NCBI GenBank assembly: GCA_016867695.1
Contig: VGIY01000102.1
Span: 1-8,282, forward strand
Direction: 5' to 3'
DNA: 8,282 bases
From: Candidatus Eiseniibacteriota bacterium
Lineage (GTDB): Bacteria; Eisenbacteria; RBG-16-71-46; CAIMUX01; WJJG01
Within the stretch, counting starts at the first letter, position 1; each line of letters opens with the position of its first letter. The translations under genes and the position numbers were made by a program. The notes beneath the pieces were generated by a model. It saw nothing but the letters and a program-made list of their open reading frames with translations, did no database searches and was not told the origin of the DNA. Positions 1 through 5,167 of the stretch are shown here, one piece after another.

Positions 1-1242
1 GCCCTGGGCGCTCACTCCCAGCGCGACGTCGCGTACACACCGCCCCGTGACATCGCGGACTGTGATCACCGCTGGGGACGGCCGAGGAGATTCAGCGCGC
101 GGACCCAGCGCCCGGATGCCGAGGACCTCGCGGCAGGGATTCGGCCAGAGCTCCAACCGTAGGAACTCGGCGCCCGCGACGGCGCCCACGTCGATCCCGG
201 TCATGTCGGTCTGCGTCGCGACGAACAGCGCACGGCCCTCGTCTTCGTCGCAGTAGGCGATGTAGGGCCGACCAGCGTCATCGAGGGCGATCGCGCTGAA
301 TAGACTCCACATGCCGACAGTGTCGACGACCTCGATGTTCCAGTGCCCGTAGCTGCCGCGCGCGTATCGAAGCTGCAGCTCGTTGTGGGCGTGATAGGAG
401 ATGTGGTACGACCCATCCTCGGCGCGCGCGATGCAGTTGTCCCAGCCGCGCTTGTAGGTCTGCTCGCCATGATCCACGAGGTCGAACCGCCAATCGCTGC
501 CGATTCGTTCCGCATACCGCAGGTCGTAGCTCCCGCTTTGCGTCCAGTAGTAGCTGACACGCGGGTTGCCCGACGCATCCATCGTCATGAAGGACTGGCT
601 GGCGCTCCCGGGTAGGACCGTCTCGTGGGTCCAGCCGGTTCCGGTCCTGACGCTGCAGAAGATTTCGCCCGCGCTCCAGGAACCACAATGCACGATGCAC
701 GGACGTCCGAGTCCATCGAATCGCAGCACGCAATCGTAGCCGCCATCGCTGGTGACGAGCTCCGCATGCCAACCCGTACCATCGCGCCAGGCGTACTTGA
801 GTTGGCTGCTGAACAGGCCCACCGGATGGTTGTAGGCGGCGTGCAGCTGACCCGCGGGATCGAAACAGATGGAGATGTAATCGCCGCCCGGGTCGACGTC
901 GATCGCCTCCACCACCCAGCCGGCCGTAGCGCGGTACGCGTGACAGGGCGTGCCGCAGGTGAATCCGACGTGAGCGGCACCGGTTTCATCGAAGATCAAC
1001 GACGGGCCGCGATTGTGGACCGCGGTGCGCGGGTCGACGACCTCGTGCTGCCACATGCCGTCTTCATACCAGGCATACTGGAGTCCGCTGTCGTTGTAGT
1101 AGGCGACGTGGGGCACGCCCTGCCAGACCGCGATCGCCGTTCCGGCTACCTCGCTCGTGTCGTCCACGAGATCGATGTGCCACTCGGGGATGGCGGCCGG
1201 CGCAAGCAGCCCCAAACATCCAGCCAGAACGACTGCCCTCAT
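1..1242 (-). CDS. Secreted seven-repeat beta-propeller protein with C-terminal sorting-type domain (3' end outside window)
   Basis: An uninterrupted frame of 414 codons runs from ATG at 1242 to the left edge without a stop, so the protein continues beyond the window. Residues 1-17 (MRAVVLAGCLGLLAPAA) look like a short signal peptide; LAGC at 6-9 resembles a lipobox but lies too near the N-terminus. Residues 21-346 hold seven repeats of 43-50 residues, each opened by Trp (21, 64, 109, 158, 204, 251, 301) in a 'W..E.V' strand, followed by an 'FD..G.P.V.YY' strand and an 'LRYA'-type strand. From about 361 a sorting-type domain starts (LELWPNPC, then ITVRDVTGRCVRDV). The product is probably exported or surface-attached; its ligand is unknown. 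The repeat pattern resembles BNR/sialidase-like or similar propellers, but I see no enzymatic motif. It has eleven cysteines after the signal peptide, unusual for this fold. The gene is divergent from the transporter across a long gap. The frame is certain; the exact family is not. Confidence 0.85.
   Translation of the reverse strand, partial: MRAVVLAGCLGLLAPAAIPEWHIDLVDDTSEVAGTAIAVWQGVPHVAYYNDSGLQYAWYEDGMWQHEVVDPRTAVHNRGPSLIFDETGAAHVGFTCGTPCHAYRATAGWVVEAIDVDPGGDYISICFDPAGQLHAAYNHPVGLFSSQLKYAWRDGTGWHAELVTSDGGYDCVLRFDGLGRPCIVHCGSWSAGEIFCSVRTGTGWTHETVLPGSASQSFMTMDASGNPRVSYYWTQSGSYDLRYAERIGSDWRFDLVDHGEQTYKRGWDNCIARAEDGSYHISYHAHNELQLRYARGSYGHWNIEVVDTVGMWSLFSAIALDDAGRPYIAYCDEDEGRALFVATQTDMTGIDVGAVAGAEFLRLELWPNPCREVLGIRALGPRAESPRPSPAVITVRDVTGRCVRDVALGVSAQG
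205..1182 (-). repeat. Seven Trp-anchored protein repeats (one seven-bladed propeller)
   Basis: Within the left gene, Trp residues 21, 64, 109, 158, 204, 251 and 301 each start a repeat; the spacings are 43, 45, 49, 46, 47 and 50 residues. Most repeats carry a short 'W..E.V' strand, a small-residue strand, a 'D..G.P.V.Y' turn and strand, and a closing strand such as LQYA, LKYA or LRYA. Seven is the commonest blade number for beta-propellers, so one closed propeller is the simplest reading (inference). The repeats have diverged and are seen at protein level, not as DNA repeats. Confidence 0.75.
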
Positions 1243-1247
1243 GACGT

Positions 1248-1255
1248 TCCTCCCC
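1248..1255 (-). promoter_or_regulatory. Ribosome binding site of the left propeller gene
   Basis: The minus strand reads GGGGAGGA five bases before ATG at 1242. This strong Shine-Dalgarno match fixes the start and makes the short signal peptide the true N-terminus. Confidence 0.8.
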
Positions 1256-1305
1256 GGCGGGACCGTTCCCTGGTCGCGGTGCTGTTCGTGGCCAGCAGCG
1301 CAATG

Positions 1306-1314
1306 ATCATACCA
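1306..1314 (-). promoter_or_regulatory. Candidate extended -10 promoter for the left propeller gene
   Basis: The minus strand reads TGGTATGAT, an extended -10 (TGn plus a hexamer one base from TATAAT), 63 bases before the start codon. No convincing -35 hexamer lies 17 bases upstream, as is common for extended -10 promoters. The LVIVD gene has a similar element, TGGTAGAAT, at a comparable distance. Confidence 0.35.
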
Positions 1315-1672
1315 CTGGCCTCGCTGGCCGATGAGGGTCCGTCGATGCTGCTCCCGCGCAGACTGCGGGCGAGTCGACGCGCTCCGAGGGCAGAGAGGGC
1401 TCCTATTGCCAGAGCGGAGGTTGCGCCACTCTCCCCCCCCTCCCCGCGACCGCCGGAACAGGTCCTCGACATCCCGGTAACCCGTTGGCAATATAGCCAC
1501 TTGCAGAATGGCCTGGCACAGAGGGCCGGCACCTACTAACGTCGATGGTCTGGCAGGCGCGGAGAGGCGGAGCAAGACCCACGAACCTTGAGCGGTGCTC
1601 GGCCAGCAGTGGAACCAGGGGAGTGAGGAGACAGGGTGCTTCCCGTATCCCCTGATTCGTCGGAGGGTTGCG

Positions 1673-1694
1673 CGTCATTTGGGTACCGATGACG
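1673..1694 (+). other. Small hairpin in the divergent gap
   Basis: CGTCAT at 1673-1678 pairs perfectly with ATGACG at 1689-1694 around a 10-base loop. It is not followed by a T tract, so it is not a clear terminator. A hairpin of this size can arise by chance; it is recorded as possible leader structure in front of the transporter. Confidence 0.25.
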
Positions 1695-1997
1695 ACTCTT
1701 CTATCCGAAAGCGAGAACCCGCCGCGCGGTTGAAACCGTCGGGGTTGTATTCGCTTCCCGCGATCATGCTTTCCGAGTTCTGCCATTCTCCAGTCGCCGG
1801 GCCGCCTTGCTCAACGGCTTGGTTGCGTCTGGTCCGCCAAGACACGCGCCTCATCAGACACGGCAAGGCTGAACATGGCCCGGACCGGCCATGGATTGAG
1901 TCCTTTTCCATGGAGCTGCACACCCGCGAGCGTCGGCCCTTCATGAACGAAGACGGAATCCCACAGACCCGGCACTGCCTCTTCCCGAGCGTTCTCT

Positions 1998-2005
1998 AGA
2001 AGAGG
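1998..2005 (+). promoter_or_regulatory. Ribosome binding site of the CNNM/CorC-type transporter
   Basis: AGAAGAGG ends five bases before ATG at 2011. This purine-rich stretch supports that start, which also places the first membrane segment exactly at the N-terminus, as usual in this family. Confidence 0.65.
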
Positions 2006-2010
2006 CCGTC

Positions 2011-3333
2011 ATGGTTTATCTCGAACTCCTCATCGTCCTGTTCCTTACCGTGACGAACGGCATGCTCGCCATGTCCGAGCTTGCCGTCGTTTCATCGCGA
2101 AGAAGCCGCCTCGAGCATCTGGCCAATCAGGGCAGCCGCGGCGCGCGAGCCGCCCTGCGCCTCATTGACGACCCGAGCCGGTTCCTGTCGACGGTTCAGA
2201 TCGGCATCACGCTGGTCGGCATCATCGCCGGGGCAGTCAGCGGCGCGACCTTGGGCCAGCGACTCGGAGCCTGGCTCAACACGTTCCCGTCGATCTCGCC
2301 CTACGGCACTTCTGTCGGCATCGGCATCACGGTTGTCGCCATAACCTATCTGTCGTTGATCATCGGCGAACTGGTGCCCAAGCGCATCGCGCTGGCTCAA
2401 CCCGAACGGGTCGCCTCCCTGGTGGCCGGGCCGATGCGCGGACTCTCCTTGGTTGCGGCTCCGGCCGCGTGGGTACTGCATGTCTCCACCGAGAGGGTCT
2501 TGCGCCTCTTGGGCTTGGCCGGAGTCCGCGAGACAACCGTCACCGAGGACGAGGTCAAGTCGCTGATCGCCGAGGGGACGCAAGCGGGCGTCTTCGTTCC
2601 ACAGGAACAGGAAATGATCGAAGGCGTTCTCCGCCTGGCGGATCGTTCCGTCCGGGTCATCATGACGCCGCGCACCAAGATCATTTGGGTGGACGTGAAA
2701 TCCGACCGGAACACGATTGTCGAATTGGTTCGGTCGCACCGGTTTTCGCGTTTGCTGGTCTGCGACGGAACGGTGGACCACCCCGTCGGCTTCATCCATA
2801 CCAAGGACCTTCTTCCCGAAGCACTCAGTAGTGAAGAGGTCGCTCTATCCGAGATGGTCACACCGCTGCTGTACGTTCCAGATCGCACAACGGTCCTTAC
2901 GCTTCTGAGTCGATTCAAGAAGGAAGAAGTACACATCGCCGTTGTGGTCGATGAGTACGGAGATACGGAAGGTCTGGTGACTCTTACCGACGTGATCGAG
3001 GCGATCACCGGGGATCTTCCGGAACAAGGAGAAGATGATGGGCCCCAGATCGTGCGCAGAGACGATGGATCGTGGCTGGCGGACGGGACAGTTCCCACCG
3101 ACGAAGTCGCAGCCTTGATCGGCATCCATATGGGAGAGAACGTGAAGATGCTGGCGGGTTTCGTGCTGGACCATCTGGGACGAGTACCCAAGGCCGGGGC
3201 GAGCTTCATGCATGAGGGCGCACGCTTCGAGGTCGTCGACATGGACAACAACCGCATCGACAAGGTGCTCATCGAAGTCGGCTCGAAGAGTGATGAAGAA
3301 GCGGCCGACCCTGCGGGCGCCGGACCATCGTGA
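2011..3333 (+). CDS. CNNM/CorC-HlyC family membrane transporter (DUF21 + CBS pair + CorC_HlyC domain)
   Basis: This 440-residue inner-membrane protein has the complete family architecture. Residues 1-160 form the DUF21/CNNM membrane domain: segments at about 4-27, 60-82, 100-122 and 135-157, with the signatures AMSELAVVSSRRSRL (20-34), LSTVQIGITLVGIIAG (59-74) and GELVPKRIAL (119-128). A helical linker (175-212, TEDEVKSLI and EQEMIEGVLRL) leads to CBS 1 (about 214-268, opening MTPRTKIIWVD) and CBS 2 (about 282-334, with VVVDEYGDTEGLVTLTDVIE). A CorC_HlyC domain follows (about 346-424, with AGFVLDHLGRVP and FEVVDMDNNRIDKV), then a short acidic tail. Family members are linked to Mg2+ (sometimes Co2+) transport or resistance, with nucleotide or Mg2+ sensing by the CBS pair; 'hemolysin' is a historical label. 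The cation here is inferred. The gene is alone, divergent from the left gene and convergent with the serpin. Its GC is visibly lower than that of the genes to its right. Confidence 0.95.
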   Translation: MVYLELLIVLFLTVTNGMLAMSELAVVSSRRSRLEHLANQGSRGARAALRLIDDPSRFLSTVQIGITLVGIIAGAVSGATLGQRLGAWLNTFPSISPYGTSVGIGITVVAITYLSLIIGELVPKRIALAQPERVASLVAGPMRGLSLVAAPAAWVLHVSTERVLRLLGLAGVRETTVTEDEVKSLIAEGTQAGVFVPQEQEMIEGVLRLADRSVRVIMTPRTKIIWVDVKSDRNTIVELVRSHRFSRLLVCDGTVDHPVGFIHTKDLLPEALSSEEVALSEMVTPLLYVPDRTTVLTLLSRFKKEEVHIAVVVDEYGDTEGLVTLTDVIEAITGDLPEQGEDDGPQIVRRDDGSWLADGTVPTDEVAALIGIHMGENVKMLAGFVLDHLGRVPKAGASFMHEGARFEVVDMDNNRIDKVLIEVGSKSDEEAADPAGAGPS

Positions 3334-3365
3334 TCACCCGGAGCGGACCATCGTGATCACCCGGA
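3321..3365 (+). repeat. 22-bp near-tandem direct repeat spanning the transporter stop codon
   Basis: A 22-base unit at 3321-3342 recurs without mismatch at 3344-3365, with one G between (period 23). The first copy includes the last codons and the TGA stop (3331-3333) of the transporter gene; the second lies just downstream. Each copy contains the 8-bp palindrome GTGATCAC (3330-3337 and 3353-3360). It looks like a recent local duplication. Whether it does anything is unknown. Confidence 0.9.
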
Positions 3366-3370
3366 TGGCC

Positions 3371-3421
3371 CCCGCCCGCGGAAGCCCTGGCGGGATGGGG
3401 TAGTGACCGCCGCGCCGCGGC
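3371..3421. terminator. GC-rich hairpins in the convergent transporter/serpin gap
   Basis: CCCGCC (3371-3376) can pair with GGCGGG (3389-3394), and GCCGC (3409-3413) with GCGGC (3417-3421). Both lie between two convergent stop codons, where a two-way terminator would be expected. Neither has a T tract, so intrinsic termination is only possible, not shown; at this GC content short stems also arise by chance. Confidence 0.25.
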
Positions 3422-3445
3422 TTGGCAGCCTCGGGTGCCGATTGC

Positions 3446-4843
3446 CTACGAGTTCCGTGTCGGGTCGGTCACCCGGCCCATGAAGAGCATCGCGCCGCTG
3501 AAGCGGTCGCGGATGAAGAACAGAAACGGCCGGTCGGCGCGGAAGACCGGCGCCGGCGGCGGCACGGAGGTAGCCCTGCCCATGATCACCGCCGTGGCCG
3601 CGGCGGCCTCGGTCCCCTTCTCGTCGACGGCCACGAAGGCCTTGTGCACCGCCTCCTGGATGAACATGCTGCCGTCCAACGGCGGCTTGATCCCGTTCAT
3701 CCCGGAGAAGTCGGCGACGCCCCGCATGAAGGCCTCGGCCATGCCCAGGTCGCTGAGCGTCTCCTTGAGCTTCACCGACCCGGACGCGAACTCGAACTTC
3801 GGCAGGAACACCTCCACCTCCTGCCGGCCGATCTCGGCGACGAGCCCGTCCAGGCTCTCGGCCGAGATCGCCTCCTCCAGCCCGGCCAGGCCCTCGACCT
3901 CCCTGGGCAGGAGCACGACCATCGAGGTCCGTTCGCCGAGGTAGTCCATCTCCAGGAGCTGCAGGTCTTCGGTCTCGGCGTAGCCGAACTGCGCCCGCCC
4001 GTACATGGTCGGGACCTTGACCTCCCGGCCCGCGGCTGGTCGGAAGGCAGCCTCATGGGTGGCGTTCTTCTCGAACGGCGCGGCCCAGTCGGCCTTGAAG
4101 TACACCGCGTTGGTCAGCACCAGCGCGGTTTCGTCGTCGAAGATCCCCCGTGGGATGAGATCCTTGATCCGCTCCTGCGTCTGCTTCTCCACCCAGGTGT
4201 TGATGGTCCTGCGGGCAGGCTCGCCCTCGCCTGCCCGGAAGTCGAGCAGCTCGATGCCCGCGCCGTAGTCGCGCTCCACGAGCCCCAGGAACTCCGGCAG
4301 CAGCGGCCAGTCCTCCTGGCCCCAGAGCCGGTTGGCCACGCTGAGACGGAAGGCCCCCTCCCGGCCGGCGGCGTTGAGCTCGCGCGCAAGCCCGCCCAGG
4401 GCGGCGTGGAGCCTGGCGTCCTCCAGCGTGAAGCGCAGCGTCCTCCTCATGACCTCGGCGGTGTTCTCGCGCGCGCCGGCGTAGGTCATGCCCAGCGCGG
4501 TGGAGATGCTGTAGGGCGAGAAGAACATGTTCCTGCCCTTGAACTCGTCCACGGTCCGCAGGCGCTTGTAGAGGTCGGCGGCGAAGGCGTTGACGCTCTT
4601 GACCGCCTCGGCCCGGTCCGCCTCGGTGACCTCCGGCCGCGCTGCCGTCGCTGCTGCCGGGGCGTCGCCGGCCGGGGCGACGGGCTCGGCCGGCAGCTTC
4701 GGCCCGTCGGCGACCTCGCTCGAGGCGGCCAACGGCTCCGGCGCGCCGCCGGCGGCCCTCGGCGCCGCGGACCCCGGGAACGCCAGGGCGAGCGCCGCCG
4801 CGCACGCGGCGGCCACGGTCTTCGCCTTGCTCCAGAGCATCAT
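3446..4843 (-). CDS. Secreted serpin (inhibitory-type serine/cysteine protease inhibitor)
   Basis: This 465-residue protein has a signal peptide (about 1-27, MMLWSKAKTVAAACAAALAL with a Pro-Gly-Ser-Ala end), an Ala/Pro-rich linker (about 28-75) and a full serpin fold (about 80-465). Hallmarks in order: NMFFSPYSISTALGM (105-119), GARENTAEVMRRTL (123-136), LVLTNAVYFKADWAAPF (241-257), MYGRAQFGYAE (280-290), VHKAFVAVDEKG (399-410), the small-residue hinge EKGTEAAAATAV (408-419) and the signature FRADRPFLFFI (434-444). The hinge fits inhibitors that trap a protease by loop insertion, so this is probably not a non-inhibitory relative. Standard 17-residue spacing puts P1 at Ala424 and P2 at Arg423; a loop one residue shorter makes Arg423 P1 and suggests a trypsin-like target. 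A longer frame to ATG at 4927 exists, but the ribosome site and signal peptide favour 4843. It has no C-terminal sorting-type domain, unlike its secreted neighbours. It is divergent from the LVIVD gene. Target and final location are inferred. Confidence 0.95.
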   Translation of the reverse strand: MMLWSKAKTVAAACAAALALAFPGSAAPRAAGGAPEPLAASSEVADGPKLPAEPVAPAGDAPAAATAARPEVTEADRAEAVKSVNAFAADLYKRLRTVDEFKGRNMFFSPYSISTALGMTYAGARENTAEVMRRTLRFTLEDARLHAALGGLARELNAAGREGAFRLSVANRLWGQEDWPLLPEFLGLVERDYGAGIELLDFRAGEGEPARRTINTWVEKQTQERIKDLIPRGIFDDETALVLTNAVYFKADWAAPFEKNATHEAAFRPAAGREVKVPTMYGRAQFGYAETEDLQLLEMDYLGERTSMVVLLPREVEGLAGLEEAISAESLDGLVAEIGRQEVEVFLPKFEFASGSVKLKETLSDLGMAEAFMRGVADFSGMNGIKPPLDGSMFIQEAVHKAFVAVDEKGTEAAAATAVIMGRATSVPPPAPVFRADRPFLFFIRDRFSGAMLFMGRVTDPTRNS

Positions 4844-4851
4844 CCTCGGCA

Positions 4852-4857
4852 CTCCTT
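4852..4857 (-). promoter_or_regulatory. Ribosome binding site that sets the serpin start
   Basis: AAGGAG on the minus strand lies eight bases before ATG at 4843, which is followed directly by a second ATG. It selects this start over the ATG 28 codons upstream, whose extra residues would bury the signal peptide. Confidence 0.75.
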
Positions 4858-4893
4858 CCGCGATCGCCGCACCCGCGGCACCCAATCCTCCGC

Positions 4894-4910
4894 CCGCCAT
4901 TCTATGGCGG
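4894..4910. promoter_or_regulatory. 17-bp perfect dyad in the serpin upstream region, overlapping a -10-like box
   Basis: CCGCCAT (4894-4900) and ATGGCGG (4904-4910) are perfect inverted arms around TCT. The minus strand across the centre reads TAGAAT (4904-4899), one base from a consensus -10, about 56 bases before the serpin start. The site could be an operator over the promoter or a hairpin in the leader RNA. No clear -35 is seen. Confidence 0.4.
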
Positions 4911-5085
4911 TCGGGGCGGGAGAGCACATAGGATTCCGGCGGACACCCGGCGACTCACCGCATAGGGCTGAGATCGTGCCGCAGGTCAACCCCGTCGACA
5001 TCATGAGCGTGTAGCATTGGCGCTCGTCTCGAAGCCGGGACGGCAACCGAGATCGGATCAGGTCGTGCGCGAGGACGCCGGCGGC

Positions 5086-5094
5086 TGGTAGAAT
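5086..5094 (+). promoter_or_regulatory. Candidate extended -10 promoter of the LVIVD gene
   Basis: TGGTAGAAT matches an extended -10 (TGn plus TAGAAT, one base from TATAAT). It would start transcription near 5101, giving a leader of about 65 bases. The -35 region is poor. A dyad starts inside its last two bases. Confidence 0.4.
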
Positions 5095-5125
5095 CCCGGG
5101 AGGCAGGCACATCCGACCCCGGGAT
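5093..5125 (+). promoter_or_regulatory. 8-bp dyad at the presumed transcription start of the LVIVD gene
   Basis: ATCCCGGG (5093-5100) is matched by its exact reverse complement CCCGGGAT (5118-5125), with a 17-base spacer. It overlaps the end of the -10 and the likely start site, the usual place for a repressor operator; it could also fold at the 5' end of the message. A related GGGGATG element follows at 5134-5140. Confidence 0.4.
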
Positions 5126-5154
5126 GCGCGTCCGGGGATGCCGGAGCGGCGAGG

Positions 5155-5160
5155 GAGGGG
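5155..5160 (+). promoter_or_regulatory. Ribosome binding site of the LVIVD gene
   Basis: GAGGGG lies seven bases before ATG at 5168 and supports that start, although the resulting n-region of the signal peptide is long (about 18 residues with several arginines). Confidence 0.65.
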
Positions 5161-5167
5161 CTGAAGG

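Larger units (their letters stand above)
1243..2010. other. 768-base divergent intergenic region without a convincing gene
   Basis: This stretch separates the left propeller gene from the transporter. Open frames exist on both strands (for example GTG at 1595 to a stop ending at 1999), but none has a good ribosome site, a recognisable domain or plausible protein composition. Visible structure: the extended -10 and ribosome site of the left gene; a C-rich tract with eight C in a row at 1433-1440; a CGTCAT/ATGACG hairpin (1673-1678 with 1689-1694); a CCATGGA/TCCATGG inverted repeat (1889-1895 with 1907-1913); and the transporter ribosome site near 2000. I cannot match it to a known RNA family. 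It could be a long regulatory leader, decayed gene remains, or contain an RNA I do not recognise. Confidence 0.6.
4844..5167. other. Divergent serpin/LVIVD intergenic region
   Basis: These 324 bases hold the upstream signals of two genes read outward: ribosome sites at both ends, a -10-like box inside a perfect dyad on the serpin side, and an extended -10 followed by an 8-bp dyad on the LVIVD side. The middle (about 4930-5080) shows no gene or repeat; a TTGACC at 4989-4984 on the minus strand is a possible but unsupported -35. The arrangement would allow joint control of the two genes, but no shared operator sequence is visible. Confidence 0.6.

Noticed and set aside
1216..1242. Lipoprotein reading of the left gene (LAGC at residues 6-9)
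   Set aside because: The cysteine is only nine residues in, and hydrophobic sequence continues after it, so an ordinary signal peptide is more likely.
1430..1445. C-rich tract (G-rich on the minus strand) as a possible G-quadruplex
   Set aside because: Only about three G runs are close together, so a standard four-run quadruplex is not clearly formed; probably a low-complexity tract.
625..1539. 304-codon plus-strand open frame overlapping the left gene
   Set aside because: It is opposite the well-supported propeller frame, runs across that gene's start and promoter region, and has no recognisable domain.
1889..1913. CCATGGA ... TCCATGG inverted repeat upstream of the transporter
   Set aside because: Each arm is itself built on the palindrome CCATGG, so the pairing is less surprising than it looks. 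It lies about 100 bases before the gene with no promoter element beside it.
1595..1999. 134-codon plus-strand frame ending just before the transporter
   Set aside because: GTG start without a ribosome site, no domain, and a composition rich in Arg, Pro, Ser and His that does not look like a folded protein. Ending 11 bases before the next gene is suggestive of coupling but not sufficient.
3422..5014. 530-codon open frame on the plus strand opposite the serpin
   Set aside because: It is an antisense shadow: the serpin on the other strand has all family hallmarks, while this product is His/Arg/Gly/Leu-rich without motifs and lacks a proper start region.
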